From positions 186,001 to 250,000 of the forward strand of contig NZ_FZTC01000012.1 in NCBI RefSeq assembly GCF_900200035.1: a stretch of DNA of 64,000 bases, written 5' to 3'. Shown here one piece after another: positions 39,688-53,220 of this stretch (positions are counted from its first letter, which is position 1; the number at the start of each line of letters is the position of its first letter). This DNA comes from Klebsiella grimontii (GTDB lineage Bacteria > Pseudomonadota > Gammaproteobacteria > Enterobacterales > Enterobacteriaceae). Both the position numbers and the translations under genes were made by a program. The notes beneath the pieces were generated by a model, which was not told where the DNA came from, ran no database searches, and saw nothing but the letters and a program-made list of their open reading frames with translations.

Positions 39688-40140
39688 CTCTGCTTAAGGT
39701 TGTGAGCGCGCATTATCGCAGATTTGCCCGCGCAGATCTTGTCCCGCGCTGCGCCGAGTGATTGATTAAAAATACGCCAGGACGATACTCTTCTGGCGAC
39801 GGACAGATAATATTATTCAGCGACGGTTTTTTAATTAGCCTGATAATCATCAGGCGACTATTAAGCGGCATGGCTAAAATTTTTGGTGTAACAAAACATG
39901 TATAACCCTGAACGCTAAAAATAAAAAAGCAAAATTAAAAATAATAAATTTCAACGATGTACAAATGGATACATGAAATAATGAATTTATGGGATGAGCT
40001 CGGGGTCAAATTCGATCCACTGCGACGCCTTTCCTTAAAATAACCTTAATAAACCGCACGTTATGTTCATCCCCCATTGAATATCCGTTTAATTTTCCGC
40101 GCCTAGAATCCAGTCAACCAATACTAATGAGACTGCATTC
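39688..40140. other. Intergenic region upstream of the orphan acyl reductase gene
   Basis: About 450 bases, very AT-rich from 39830 to 39985. There is an inverted repeat, ATGTA-N8-TACAT (39957-39974). At 39774-39787 it shares the 14-base string ACGCCAGGACGATA with the rpoS leader, followed by its own small hairpin (CGCCAG/CTGGCG). No gene is seen in it. Confidence 0.4.
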
Positions 40141-41250
40141 ATGAATACATTATTAATTACTGGCGCGACCGGGTTTCTGGGTGGAGCAGTGTTAGAAAGC
40201 ATTCTTAATAAAATGAATGCGCCTAATCTATTACTGTTAGTTCGTGCTGATAATAGTGTAGCCGCCGTAGAACGGATTAAGGATAACCTGCGAAAATTCA
40301 ATATTAGTGAAGCGAGATTAACGGCCCTGACGCCCCACAACATCCTGCTGGGCGATCTGGCCAATCCGCAGCCTTTTCTCCAGGATCCGCGCCTGAATCA
40401 GGTCACCCACGTGCTCAACTGCGCCGCCGTCGCCTCATTTGGTAACAATCCGCTTATCTGGAAAGTCAACGTCGAAGGTACGCTGCAGTTTGCCCGGCGG
40501 ATGGCTCAGGTCAGCGGCCTTCAGCGCTTTCTGCACGTGGGCACCGCGATGTCCTGCTCACCAGACCCCGATTCGCTGGTAGCGGAAAGCACGGCGTTCC
40601 GTGAACGCGCCGAGCATCTGGTCGAGTACACGCACTCTAAATCAACAATTGAACGTCTTATGCGGCAGGAATGCCCGACGCTACCGCTGGCGATCGCCCG
40701 CCCCTCGATTGTTGTTGGCCACACTCATCACGGCTGTCAGCCCTCCAGCAGCATCTTCTGGGTGTTCAGCATGGGGCTGATGCTGCAAAAATTTATGTGT
40801 TCAATGGAAGACCGCATCGACGTGATCCCCGTCGATTATTGCGCCGACGCCCTGATGATGCTGCTTATCAGCCCGCTGGCGCGCGGAGAGGTGGTGCATA
40901 TTTCAGCGGGAGAGGAAAACAGCGTAAGGTTTGCGGATATCGATAACGCGATGGCCTCCGCCCTCGAACAGGCGCCGGTCGGCGATAAATACGCGCAGGT
41001 CAGCTATGAAACGCTGGTCAAAATGCGCCGTGAGCTGAAGACTATTTTTGGCCCCTGCAACGAGCGGCTGATGCTAAAGGCCATGCGTCTGTACGGCGCC
41101 TTCGCCACGCTCAACGTGCGGTTCAGCAACGACAAGCTGCTCAGCATGGGCATGCCGAAACCGCCGCGCTTTACCGATTACATTGACCGCTGCGTACAAA
41201 CCACGCGCGGGCTTTCTATTCCGCAGCAAATGGCGGTAGATTTTAAGTAG
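40141..41250 (+). CDS. Extended SDR, fatty acyl-CoA/thioester reductase-like (NAD-binding-4 family)
   Basis: 369 residues. The N-terminal Rossmann motif is LLITGATGFLGGAVLESIL. The region VTHVLNCAAVASFGNNPLIWKVNVEGTLQFARR, then the catalytic YTHSK (Tyr-x-x-x-Lys), and ARPSIVVG are those of the male-sterility/thioester reductase group of extended SDRs. Relatives reduce acyl-CoA or carrier-bound acyl thioesters to aldehyde or alcohol with NADPH. No carrier protein, adenylation domain or other partner is encoded next to it. The C-terminal 120 residues are helical with no domain I recognise. The substrate is unknown and the family call is from motifs only. Confidence 0.75.
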   Translation: MNTLLITGATGFLGGAVLESILNKMNAPNLLLLVRADNSVAAVERIKDNLRKFNISEARLTALTPHNILLGDLANPQPFLQDPRLNQVTHVLNCAAVASFGNNPLIWKVNVEGTLQFARRMAQVSGLQRFLHVGTAMSCSPDPDSLVAESTAFRERAEHLVEYTHSKSTIERLMRQECPTLPLAIARPSIVVGHTHHGCQPSSSIFWVFSMGLMLQKFMCSMEDRIDVIPVDYCADALMMLLISPLARGEVVHISAGEENSVRFADIDNAMASALEQAPVGDKYAQVSYETLVKMRRELKTIFGPCNERLMLKAMRLYGAFATLNVRFSNDKLLSMGMPKPPRFTDYIDRCVQTTRGLSIPQQMAVDFK

Positions 41251-41266
41251 TTACCGGTTTCGGGGC

Positions 41267-41296
41267 AAAAAAAAGCCAGCCCGAAGGCTGGCTTTT
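41267..41296. terminator. Bidirectional intrinsic terminator between the SDR gene and eno
   Basis: AAAAAAAGCCAGCC, loop CGAA, GGCTGGCTTTTT. The stem is flanked by A and T runs and serves both convergent genes. Confidence 0.9.
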
Positions 41297-41317
41297 TCAT
41301 ATCAGAGAAAGACGGGC

Positions 41318-44349
<3,032 letters not shown>

Positions 44350-44505
44350 TTAGGTTTAAAAGACGATGGAATAACCAGGACGGGAAAGCAGTATACCCGA
44401 TCATGACTGACGCCACAAACTTTCATTATCCCTCCTTTTCATCAGGCCCACACAAACGCAGGGAGTGAGAAAATAGCCGCTTTTGGCGAAATGTTTTTGA
44501 CGTAA

Positions 44506-44549
44506 ATCAAGCGCTTGTTATTTAAAAAATCACACAAATAGCGCTTGAT
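44506..44549. other. Inverted repeat upstream of pyrG
   Basis: ATCAAGCGCT at 44506-44515 and AGCGCTTGAT at 44540-44549 are perfect 10-base inverted arms 24 bases apart. The inner flanks (ATTT and AAAT) extend the pairing with a bulge. It lies in the 227-base gap between mazG and pyrG. It has no T run on either side, so it is more like an operator or RNA structure than a terminator. Confidence 0.6.
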
Positions 44550-44561
44550 CACGAAAACTCT

Positions 44562-45353
44562 TTAGAGATCAGTTTCCTGGCGTTTTACTTCCTGCCACAC
44601 CAGCTCCATGGTATCGAGGTCAACGCCGGTCATTTCCAGGCCCCGCGCGGCGACAATCCGCTCTACTTCGCGGAATCTGCGCTCAAACTTCAGGTTGGCT
44701 TTTTGCAGGGCAACTTCAGCTTTTACCCCTAAATGGCGGGATAAATTGACCGTCGCAAACAGCAGATCGCCCACTTCCTCCTCCAGTTTAGCTTCATCCA
44801 CCACCGCCTGCTGCGCTTCGTGCATGACTTCGTCTATTTCTTCGTGCACTTTGTCCAGCACCGGCCCCAGAGAAGTCCAGTCAAAGCCGACCGCCGAGCA
44901 GCGTTTCTGGATTTTATGCGCGCGCATCAGCGCCGGCAGACTATGCGGAATATCGTCCAGCGCTGAGTGCTGGGACTTTTCCGCTCGCTCTGCGCTTTTG
45001 ATCTGCTCCCAGCGGGCCAGCACTTCGCTGCTGTTCCCGGCGGAGGCATCGCCGAAAATATGCGGATGGCGGCGCTCCAGCTTGTCGCCGATCGCGGCGC
45101 AGATATCGTTAAAATCAAAGCGCCCCTCTTCCTGCGCCATCTGAGCGTAGAAGACGACCTGGAACAGCAGGTCGCCTAATTCACCGCGCAGATCGTCAAA
45201 ATCTTCGCGGGCAATCGCGTCGAGCACTTCATAGGTTTCTTCGAGGGTATACGGGGCGATGGTGGCAAAAGTCTGCTCTTTGTCCCACGGACAGCCGTTT
45301 TCCGGATCGCGCAGACGCTGCATAATGCCGAGCAGGCGGTCGATTTGGCTCAT
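44562..45353 (-). CDS. mazG: Nucleoside triphosphate pyrophosphohydrolase MazG
   Basis: 263 residues, as in E. coli. It has two MazG helical repeats, each with an E-x-x-E-x(12-28)-E-x-x-D type metal site (YTLEETYEVLDAI...LRGELGDLLFQVVFY, and LEEEVGDLLFATVNL). It hydrolyses NTPs to NMP and PPi and in E. coli lowers ppGpp effects. The start MSQIDRLLGIMQRLRDPENGCPWDKEQ at 45353 follows the family; four codons upstream are open. It lies 59 bases after relA on the same strand, as in E. coli, but without an intervening mazEF toxin module. Confidence 0.96.
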   Translation of the reverse strand: MSQIDRLLGIMQRLRDPENGCPWDKEQTFATIAPYTLEETYEVLDAIAREDFDDLRGELGDLLFQVVFYAQMAQEEGRFDFNDICAAIGDKLERRHPHIFGDASAGNSSEVLARWEQIKSAERAEKSQHSALDDIPHSLPALMRAHKIQKRCSAVGFDWTSLGPVLDKVHEEIDEVMHEAQQAVVDEAKLEEEVGDLLFATVNLSRHLGVKAEVALQKANLKFERRFREVERIVAARGLEMTGVDLDTMELVWQEVKRQETDL

Positions 45354-45412
45354 TGTCGTTTCCATTAAAGAATCAGGCCGGGGCGACCCCGGCCGACATA
45401 AAGAAAGTGAAG

Positions 45413-47650
45413 TTAACCGCCGTGCAGGCGACGGGCGTCGATGACATCCGGTACCTGATTCAGTTTACCCAGCACGCGGCCCAGCACCTGCAGGTTGTAG
45501 ATCTCGATGGTCATATCGATCGTCGCCAACTGCTGTTTGGTATCGCTGCGGCTGGCCACGCCCAGCACGTTAACTTTCTCATTGGCGAGAATGGTGGTGA
45601 TATCGCGCAGCAGGCCGCTGCGATCGTTGGCCTGCACGCGTACCACCAGCGAGTAGCCCGCCGAGTAGCTCTCTCCCCACACCGCGTCAACGATGCGCTC
45701 CGGGGCGTGAGACTGCAGTTCCGCGAGCTGATCGCAATCCGCGCGGTGCACCGAGATCCCGCGGCCCTGGGTGATAAAGCCCACAATTTCATCGCCGGGA
45801 ATCGGCTGGCAGCAGCGCGCAATGTGATGCATCAGGTTGCCGACCCCTTCGACCACCACGCGACCATTGTCTTTGCTGCGATTCTGCGGAGCATGGGTTT
45901 TCTGCTGCAGCTGCTTTAACGCCGCCGCATCCTGCTCCGCCGCGCTGGGCTTATTAAACTGCGCCTGCAGGAAGTTGACCATCTGGTTGAGGCGAATATC
46001 GCCGCCGCCAATCGCCGCCAGCAGTTCGTCCTGCTCGTTGAAGTTGTAGCGCGGCAGCAGATGCTTTTCCGCGTCCTTCAGGCTAATGCCAAGGTGTTCA
46101 AGCTCGTCGTCAAGGATCTGCCGCCCGGCAAGAATATTCTTGTCGCGGTCCTGCTTGCGGAACCAGGCGTGTATTTTGGAACGCCCGCGGCTGGTGGTAA
46201 CGTAGCCGAGGTTCGGGTTCAGCCAGTCGCGGCTTGGGTTGGGCTGCTTCTGGGTGATGATTTCAATCTGGTCGCCCATCTGCAGCTGATAGGTAAACGG
46301 CACAATACGCCCGCTGATTTTCGCCCCAATGCAGCGGTGGCCGACATCGCTGTGAATATGATAGGCAAAATCGAGCGGCGTCGAACCGGAAGGTAAGTCC
46401 ACCACGTCGCCCTTCGGCGTAAAAACGTAAACCCGATCGTCAAAGACCTGGCTACGCACCTCATCCAGCATCTCGCCGGAATCAGCCATCTCTTCCTGCC
46501 AGGCAATCAGTTTACGCAGCCACGCAATGCGATCTTCATAGCCGCGCCCGCCGCTGGCCGCTGCGCTGGCGCCCTCTTTGTACTTCCAGTGCGCGGCCAC
46601 GCCCAGTTCGGCATCTTCATGCATCTGGCGAGTACGGATCTGAATTTCAATCGTTTTGCCACCGGGGCCCAGCACGACGGTATGGATTGACTGATAGCCA
46701 TTAGGCTTGGGATTGGCGACGTAATCATCAAACTCGTCCGGCAGGTGGCGGTAGTGAGTATGCACTATCCCCAGCGCGGCGTAGCAATCCTGCAGGCGCT
46801 CGGCGACGATACGCACCGCCCGCACGTCAAACAGCTCGTCGAAGGCAAGATGTTTTTTCTGCATTTTGCGCCAGATGCTGTAGATATGCTTGGGACGCCC
46901 GTAGACCTCGGCTTTGACGCCCTCGGTTTTCATCTCCGTGCGTAAATGCCCGACGAATTCGTCAATGTAATGCTCACGATCGATGCGCCGCTCGTGCAGT
47001 AATTTAGCAATCCGCTTATATTCCGCCGGGTGCAGATAGCGGAAGCAGTAATCCTCAAGCTCCCACTTGAGCTGGCCGATCCCCAGGCGGTTGGCCAGCG
47101 GCGCGTAGATATTGGTACACTCTTTCGCCGCCAGCACGCGCTCATCTTCCGGCGCATCTTTCACCTCGCGCAGATGGGCAATACGCTCGGCGATCTTAAT
47201 CACCACGCAGCGGAAATCATCAACCATCGCCAGCAGCATGCGGCGGATGTTATCCACCTGTTCAGAGGAGACCGAATCGGTATGGGTGGCTTTAAGCTGG
47301 CGTATCGCGGCCATGTCCCGCACGCCGTGGATCAGGGTAACGACGGATTTGCCGACGCTCTCCTGCATAATTTCTTCGCTGACGACGTTGCCGTCCGCCA
47401 GAGGGAACAGCATCGCCGCCCGCAGCGTGTCGATATCCATGCTGAGCATGGAGAGAATTTCCACCATCTCCACGCCGCGCCACAGCAGGAGGTCGGCCTG
47501 CGGGTGCCCCTGCGTTTTCTCTCGACAATAATCCCAGGTTTCGGCTAAGCGTTCACACGACTGCTGGCTGGAAATTCCCAGACTCGCGATCCATTTCTTC
47601 GGGTCAAATTCACCAGCTTTATTTAAATGTGCACTTCTTACCGCAACCAT
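45413..47650 (-). CDS. relA: GTP pyrophosphokinase RelA
   Basis: 745 residues. It makes (p)ppGpp on stalled ribosomes with uncharged tRNA. In order: a degenerate HD hydrolase domain (residues about 50-200, lacking the full HD motif), the synthetase domain with YGRPKHIYSIWRKMQ and NPKPNGYQSIHTVV, a TGS domain (VYVFTPKGDVVDLPSGSTPLDFAYHIHSD), the helical region, a zinc-finger-like CC (HIARCCQPIPGDEIVGF) and a C-terminal ACT domain. The start MVAVRSAHLNKAGEFD is chosen by E. coli match; the frame has 15 more codons. No mazEF follows it. Confidence 0.98.
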   Translation of the reverse strand: MVAVRSAHLNKAGEFDPKKWIASLGISSQQSCERLAETWDYCREKTQGHPQADLLLWRGVEMVEILSMLSMDIDTLRAAMLFPLADGNVVSEEIMQESVGKSVVTLIHGVRDMAAIRQLKATHTDSVSSEQVDNIRRMLLAMVDDFRCVVIKIAERIAHLREVKDAPEDERVLAAKECTNIYAPLANRLGIGQLKWELEDYCFRYLHPAEYKRIAKLLHERRIDREHYIDEFVGHLRTEMKTEGVKAEVYGRPKHIYSIWRKMQKKHLAFDELFDVRAVRIVAERLQDCYAALGIVHTHYRHLPDEFDDYVANPKPNGYQSIHTVVLGPGGKTIEIQIRTRQMHEDAELGVAAHWKYKEGASAAASGGRGYEDRIAWLRKLIAWQEEMADSGEMLDEVRSQVFDDRVYVFTPKGDVVDLPSGSTPLDFAYHIHSDVGHRCIGAKISGRIVPFTYQLQMGDQIEIITQKQPNPSRDWLNPNLGYVTTSRGRSKIHAWFRKQDRDKNILAGRQILDDELEHLGISLKDAEKHLLPRYNFNEQDELLAAIGGGDIRLNQMVNFLQAQFNKPSAAEQDAAALKQLQQKTHAPQNRSKDNGRVVVEGVGNLMHHIARCCQPIPGDEIVGFITQGRGISVHRADCDQLAELQSHAPERIVDAVWGESYSAGYSLVVRVQANDRSGLLRDITTILANEKVNVLGVASRSDTKQQLATIDMTIEIYNLQVLGRVLGKLNQVPDVIDARRLHGG

Positions 47651-47747
47651 TGTCCTCTCCTTAAGGGACCGCCTGCCGAAGTCGGCAAGCCTCAACTTTT
47701 ACACTTCATCCTTCAAACCGCGTCAACGTTGGCTTTCGTCTTTTATC

Positions 47748-49091
47748 TCAGTCACCTGCTCCTGAGGATGCCGCTTCAATGCGATTTGAATAATTGTTGT
47801 GCTCAAACAACACCATTGATTCCAGATGTCCGGTATGCGGGAACATATCCAGCATCGCCAGGCGTTGAATGGTATATCCCGCCTGCAATAAAACGTCGCT
47901 ATCGCGCGCCAGCGTCGCCGGGTTACAAGAAACATACACCACCCGACGCGGCGCTAATTTTATAATATGTAACATCACGCCCGCCGCGCCGGCGCGCGCC
48001 GGATCGAGCAGGACTTTATCAAAACCGTGCTTCGCCCACGCCTGGCGGGTAACGTCCTCTTCCAGGTTTTCATGAAAGAAAGTCACATTGTGTAACGCGT
48101 TTAATGCCGCGTTCTCTCTCGCCTTCACGACCAGCGCGGGAACCCCTTCCACGCCAACCACCTGCGCCGCGCGTTTTGCCAGCGGCAGGGTAAAATTGCC
48201 CATGCCGCAAAAGAGATCCAGCACGCGATCCTGAGGCTGGATATCCAGCCATTCCAGCGCCGTACGCACCATGAGCTGGTTTACGCCGTCGTTGACCTGA
48301 ATAAAGTCGCGCGGACTGAACACTAAGCGTAGACCGTCGGACGTATACCAGGGCGCTTCCCCGCGAATATGTTCCAGTATCTCGCTTTGCGGGGCGAGAT
48401 ACAGGGAAAGACCGTGAGATTGCGAAAAACGTTCCAGCTTTTCTTTATCTGCTGCCGGAAGGGCCGCGGTATGGCGTAAAACCATCAGCGGGCCGTTGTC
48501 CGCCTGCACCAGCTCCACGTGGCCAAGCTGACGCAGCGATTGCAATCCGCTGAGACATTCTCGTACCGCGGGCAGTAGCGCACCAAAAGCGGGCACCAAA
48601 ACGGGGCACTGCACCACATCAACAATTTCGCTGGAGTTGGCCTTCCGGAAGCCTATCTGTAATTGTTGGGTCTTTGGCTGATAATTCAAGCTCAGACGCG
48701 CCCGGCGACGATAGCCCCACGGCGAAGCGGCTATAATGTCATCAACATCGCGCTTCATTAACCGCGCGAGGGCGGCGCGTTTGCTCTGCTGCTGCAGCTC
48801 AACGCTGGCGTGCTGCTGCTGACATCCGCCGCAGATACCAAAATGCGGACAGCGCGGCGCCTGCCGCTGCGGGCTGTCGCTAAGACGACGTTTAACCTGC
48901 GCGCGGGCATACTGTTTTTTATCCTCGACCAGGACCACTTCGGCCTGCTCTTGCGGTAATAAACCGCTAACAAACAGCGCCTTACCCTGGTGATGCGCAA
49001 CGCCCTGTCCAAAGGGATCAAGGTCATTTACTGTAACGGTTATGATCTGGCGCGTCGTCACACGCCGTTTTGCAGAGTAGAATTGCGCCAT
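47748..49091 (-). CDS. rlmD: 23S rRNA (uracil(1939)-C5)-methyltransferase
   Basis: 447 residues. It carries a TRAM domain ([40 protein letters not shown]), a 4Fe-4S cluster motif ([14 protein letters not shown]) and a SAM-dependent methyltransferase domain ([16 protein letters not shown]), with the catalytic cysteine in [13 protein letters not shown]. It methylates U1939 of 23S rRNA. It is about 14 residues longer than E. coli RlmD at the C-terminus ([16 protein letters not shown]). The start [10 protein letters not shown] at 49091 is chosen by the family. It is divergent from barA. Confidence 0.97.
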   Translation of the reverse strand: MAQFYSAKRRVTTRQIITVTVNDLDPFGQGVAHHQGKALFVSGLLPQEQAEVVLVEDKKQYARAQVKRRLSDSPQRQAPRCPHFGICGGCQQQHASVELQQQSKRAALARLMKRDVDDIIAASPWGYRRRARLSLNYQPKTQQLQIGFRKANSSEIVDVVQCPVLVPAFGALLPAVRECLSGLQSLRQLGHVELVQADNGPLMVLRHTAALPAADKEKLERFSQSHGLSLYLAPQSEILEHIRGEAPWYTSDGLRLVFSPRDFIQVNDGVNQLMVRTALEWLDIQPQDRVLDLFCGMGNFTLPLAKRAAQVVGVEGVPALVVKARENAALNALHNVTFFHENLEEDVTRQAWAKHGFDKVLLDPARAGAAGVMLHIIKLAPRRVVYVSCNPATLARDSDVLLQAGYTIQRLAMLDMFPHTGHLESMVLFEHNNYSNRIEAASSGAGD

Positions 49092-49215
49092 CGTAGAGAT
49101 TTGTCTCAATTAAATATACTGACTCTATACACGAGTTCTTTCAGGGTGAGCCAGCGTAACCAATGCCTCAGCAGCCTGTAAGGATGATGTATATATTCTC
49201 CCATAATGGAACCGC

Positions 49216-51969
49216 ATGACCAACTACAGCCTTCGTGCCCGCATGATGATTCTTATTCTGGCGCCCACCGTCCTGATCGGTCTGCTGCTCAGTATTTTCT
49301 TCGTCGCACACCGCTATAACGACCTACAGCGCCAGCTGGAGGATGCCGGAGCCAGTATTATCGAACCGCTGGCGGTCTCCAGTGAATATGGCATGAATTT
49401 GCAAAACCGCGAGTCAATCGGGCAGCTTATCAGCGTACTTCATCGCCGCCACTCCGATATTGTGCGCGCCATTTCCATCTACGACTCGCACAACAGGCTG
49501 TTTGTCACCTCTAATTTTCAGCTCGATCCCGGCGAATTGCAGCTGCCAAAAGGGGTCCCCTTTCCCCGCCGTTTAAGCGTGATTCGTCACGGCGATTTGA
49601 TGATTTTGCGTACCCCCATCATCTCGGAAAGCTATTCACCGGATGAATCACCGGGAAGCGATGCCAAGATGCCGGGCAATATGCTCGGCTACGTGGCGCT
49701 GGAGCTGGATCTCAAATCGGTGCGGCTGCAGCAGTACAAAGAAATCTTTATCTCCAGCGTGATGATGCTGTTCTGTATCGGTATTGCGCTGATCTTCGGC
49801 TGGCGACTCATGCGCGACGTGACCGGGCCGATCCGCAACATGGTGAATACCGTTGACCGCATCCGCCGCGGCCAGCTTGATAGCCGCGTTGAAGGCTTTA
49901 TGCTCGGCGAGTTGGATATGCTGAAAAACGGCATCAACTCCATGGCGATGTCGCTGGCGGCCTACCACGAAGAGATGCAACACAATGTCGATCAGGCCAC
50001 TTCCGACCTGCGGGAAACGCTTGAGCAGATGGAAATCCAGAACGTCGAACTGGACCTGGCGAAAAAACGCGCGCAGGAAGCGGCGCGTATCAAATCCGAA
50101 TTCCTCGCCAATATGTCACACGAGCTGCGCACGCCGCTCAACGGCGTCATTGGCTTTACGCGCCTGACGCTGAAAACCGATTTAAATACCACCCAGCGCG
50201 ATCATCTGACCACCATCGAGCGTTCCGCTAACAATCTGCTGGCCATTATTAACGATGTTCTGGACTTCTCTAAGCTTGAAGCCGGTAAGCTCATTCTGGA
50301 GAGCATCCCGTTCCTGCTGCGCACCTCGCTGGACGAGGTGGTTACGCTGCTGGCGCACTCGGCGCACGACAAAGGGCTGGAGCTGACGCTGAATATCAAA
50401 AATGATGTGCCGGATAACGTCATTGGCGACCCGCTGCGCCTGCAGCAAATTATTACCAACCTGATGGGCAACGCCATCAAGTTCACCGAACACGGCAATA
50501 TTGACGTGCTGGTGGAACAGCGCGCCATCAGCAACTCACGCGTCCAAATCGAAGTCCAGATCCACGATACCGGTATCGGCATTCCGGAACGCGATCAGTC
50601 GCGTTTGTTCCAGGCGTTCCGCCAGGCCGACGCCAGCATCTCCCGTCGCCACGGCGGAACCGGCCTCGGGCTGGTCATCACCCAGCGCCTGGTGAAGGAG
50701 ATGGGCGGCGATATCTCCTTCCATAGCCAGCCTAACCGCGGCTCGACGTTCTGGTTCCATATCAGCCTCGACCTCAACCCCAACGCGGTTCCCGATAGCG
50801 TGCCAACGCAGTGCCTGGCGGGCAAAAAGCTGGCCTATATTGAAGCCAACGCGGCGGCGGCGCAGAGCACGATGGAGCTACTGGCGACAACGCCGCTGGA
50901 GGTGGTCTATAGTCCGACGATGACGGCCCTACCGGATGCCCACTACGATATCCTGCTGGCAGGGATTCCGGTATCCATACGCGACCTGAGCCAGCATCGC
51001 GATAAGCTGGCAAGGGCCAGCAAGCTTGCCGATCACCTGGTGCTGGCCCTACCGTGCCACGCTCAGGTCAGCGCCGAAACGTTGCGCCAGGACGGCATCG
51101 CCGCCTGTTTGCTTAAGCCATTAACCTCAACGCGCTTACTGCCGGCGCTGACGGCCTCCTGCCATGCGCAGCCGACGATTCTGCCGCCGCATGCCGATAG
51201 TAAGAAGCTACCGATGACGGTCATGGCCGTTGATGACAATCCGGCGAATCTCAAGCTCATCGGCGCGCTGCTGGAGGACTTAGTCCAGCATGTCATCCTC
51301 TGCGACAGCGGTCAGCAAGCCGTCGAACGAGCCAGAGAAACGCAGCAGGATCTGATTCTGATGGATATTCAAATGCCGGAAATGGACGGTATCCGCGCCT
51401 GCGAACTGATTCACCAGCTCCCCCATCAGCAGCAAACGCCGGTGATCGCCGTGACGGCCCACGCCCTCGAGGGGCAGCGTGAGAAATTACTCAAAGCGGG
51501 AATGAACGACTATCTGGCGAAACCCATTGAGGAAGATAAGCTCCACAGTCTGCTGCTGCGCTATCAGCCGGGAAAGGCGGCGCTCCCGCAGGCCGCCGCG
51601 GAGCCTGCGGAGCCGCCCATCAATCATAATGTCACCCTCGACTGGCAGCTGGCGCTGCGTCAGGCGGCGATGAAACCGGACCTGGCGCGGGAAATGCTGC
51701 AAATGCTGCTCGCCTTTATGCCTGAAGTACGTAACAAGGTGGAAGAACAGCTGGTGGGAGAGCAGCCGGAAGGGGTGCTGGATTTAGTGCATAAGCTGCA
51801 CGGCAGCTGTAGCTATAGCGGCGTGCCGCGTCTGAAGAAACTGTGTCACACCATTGAGAGTCAGCTGCGCGCGGGCACCGCCGCCGAGGAGCTGGAACCG
51901 GAGTTTCTGGAGCTGCTGGATGAAATGGACAACGTCGCGCGGGAAGCCTGTAAGCTACTGGGAATTTAA
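49216..51969 (+). CDS. barA: Hybrid sensor histidine kinase BarA
   Basis: 917 residues. Membrane helices at about 10-30 and 177-196 flank a periplasmic sensor. A HAMP domain follows, then the kinase with His302 ([10 protein letters not shown]), the ATPase boxes [13 protein letters not shown] and [13 protein letters not shown], a receiver domain ([14 protein letters not shown], phospho-Asp in [13 protein letters not shown]) and an HPt domain (His in [12 protein letters not shown]). The phosphorelay acts on the response regulator UvrY, which switches on csrB and csrC. The csrB gene lies in this same window at 59384-59753. Confidence 0.98.
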   Translation: MTNYSLRARMMILILAPTVLIGLLLSIFFVAHRYNDLQRQLEDAGASIIEPLAVSSEYGMNLQNRESIGQLISVLHRRHSDIVRAISIYDSHNRLFVTSNFQLDPGELQLPKGVPFPRRLSVIRHGDLMILRTPIISESYSPDESPGSDAKMPGNMLGYVALELDLKSVRLQQYKEIFISSVMMLFCIGIALIFGWRLMRDVTGPIRNMVNTVDRIRRGQLDSRVEGFMLGELDMLKNGINSMAMSLAAYHEEMQHNVDQATSDLRETLEQMEIQNVELDLAKKRAQEAARIKSEFLANMSHELRTPLNGVIGFTRLTLKTDLNTTQRDHLTTIERSANNLLAIINDVLDFSKLEAGKLILESIPFLLRTSLDEVVTLLAHSAHDKGLELTLNIKNDVPDNVIGDPLRLQQIITNLMGNAIKFTEHGNIDVLVEQRAISNSRVQIEVQIHDTGIGIPERDQSRLFQAFRQADASISRRHGGTGLGLVITQRLVKEMGGDISFHSQPNRGSTFWFHISLDLNPNAVPDSVPTQCLAGKKLAYIEANAAAAQSTMELLATTPLEVVYSPTMTALPDAHYDILLAGIPVSIRDLSQHRDKLARASKLADHLVLALPCHAQVSAETLRQDGIAACLLKPLTSTRLLPALTASCHAQPTILPPHADSKKLPMTVMAVDDNPANLKLIGALLEDLVQHVILCDSGQQAVERARETQQDLILMDIQMPEMDGIRACELIHQLPHQQQTPVIAVTAHALEGQREKLLKAGMNDYLAKPIEEDKLHSLLLRYQPGKAALPQAAAEPAEPPINHNVTLDWQLALRQAAMKPDLAREMLQMLLAFMPEVRNKVEEQLVGEQPEGVLDLVHKLHGSCSYSGVPRLKKLCHTIESQLRAGTAAEELEPEFLELLDEMDNVAREACKLLGI

Positions 51970-51977
51970 AACGCATG

Positions 51978-52004
51978 CCCCGGTCCGCGCTTCGCGACCG
52001 GGGG
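51978..52004. other. GC-rich hairpin between barA and garK
   Basis: CCCCGGTC...GACCGGGG with inner GCG/CGC forms a long stem with a small loop between convergent genes. There is no T run on either side. It could be a terminator without the U tract or a REP-type unit. Confidence 0.5.
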
Positions 52005-52009
52005 ATAAC

Positions 52010-53149
52010 CTATAATAGCCGCCCTATTTTCAGCACGGCGGCAACGTTTCTCGCCGTCATACGCACGTTTTCGGCGGCATTTTCCAGCGCCTCATCCAGC
52101 GTACAGATTGAATAAATCACGCTAAATACCGCATCCAGGCCGTGCTGATGCACGACGCCGACGTCAGACGTCAGGCTTCCGGCAATGCCGATGACCGGCA
52201 GATTATAGCGTTTTGCCACCCTCGCCACGCCAACCGGCACCTTGCCGTGCACCGTCTGGCTATCGATACGCCCTTCGCCGGTAATCACCAGATCCGCATC
52301 CGCCACGATATCGGCAAGGTGCAGAGCGTCGGTCACGATCTCAATGCCCGGCCGCAGCTTTGCGCCGCAGAAGGCGTACAGGCCCGCGCCCATTCCTCCC
52401 GCCGCGCCGCCGCCTTCAAGATGCAGCACATCCAGTTCTAAATCGCGATGGATAATCTCGGCAAAATGGGCCAGCGCGCTATCCAGACAGGGGATCATCT
52501 CCGCCGTCGCCCCTTTCTGCGGCCCAAATACCGCCGTCGCGCCCTCGGGCCCCGTCAGCGGATTGGTGACATCGCAAGCGACGTCGATACGACAGCCGGC
52601 CAGGCGCTTATCCAGTTCGCTAACGTCGATGCGCGCGAGGTTCTCCAGCGCGCGTCCGCCAGCGGCAATCTGCTGGTTATCTTTAGTCAGCAGCTTCGCC
52701 CCTAGCGCCTGTACCATTCCGGCCCCGCCGTCGTTCGTCGCGCTGCCGCCGATGCCGATAATAATTTGCGTCACGCCCGCATCCAGCGCGTGGCGAATCA
52801 GCTCGCCGGTCCCCCACGAAGTGGTCAGCAAAGGATTGCGCCGCGCCGGCGGCACGCTCTCCAGGCCGCTTGCCGCCGCCATTTCGATAAACGCGCACTG
52901 TTTATCGCCCGACAGGCCGTAAAAAGCGTCCACCGGCTCGCCGAGCGGACCGGTGACGGTGACCGCTATCCGGCATCCCTGCGTTGCGGCGACCATGGCT
53001 TCGACGGTCCCTTCGCCGCCGTCGGCGACCGGCAGTTTGACATATTCCGCATCGGCGTAAATTTCTCGAAAACCTTGCTCTATCGCGGTAGCAACATCCA
53101 GCGCACTCAGGCTCTCCTTGTATGAATCCGGTGCGATCACTATCTTCAT
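52010..53149 (-). CDS. garK: Glycerate 2-kinase
   Basis: 379 residues of the GckA/GarK family. The start MKIVIAPDSYKESLSALDVATAIEQGFR, the DGGEGTVEAM motif and IIGIGGSATNDGGAGMVQALGA are conserved. It phosphorylates glycerate at position 2 and completes the glucarate path begun by GudD. It lies last in the gudP-gudX-gudD-garK cluster, whereas in E. coli K-12 garK is in the gar operon elsewhere. Confidence 0.93.
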   Translation of the reverse strand: MKIVIAPDSYKESLSALDVATAIEQGFREIYADAEYVKLPVADGGEGTVEAMVAATQGCRIAVTVTGPLGEPVDAFYGLSGDKQCAFIEMAAASGLESVPPARRNPLLTTSWGTGELIRHALDAGVTQIIIGIGGSATNDGGAGMVQALGAKLLTKDNQQIAAGGRALENLARIDVSELDKRLAGCRIDVACDVTNPLTGPEGATAVFGPQKGATAEMIPCLDSALAHFAEIIHRDLELDVLHLEGGGAAGGMGAGLYAFCGAKLRPGIEIVTDALHLADIVADADLVITGEGRIDSQTVHGKVPVGVARVAKRYNLPVIGIAGSLTSDVGVVHQHGLDAVFSVIYSICTLDEALENAAENVRMTARNVAAVLKIGRLL

Positions 53150-53220
53150 AAGCTGTCCTTAAAATGAACGATGACCCGATGCCGTGCGGTCAATCGGCCC
53201 CCGAAGGGACCGATATTTCC

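Noticed and set aside
45354..45412. Possible mazEF toxin-antitoxin module between relA and mazG, as in E. coli
   Set aside because: The gap is only 59 bases, so the module is absent here.
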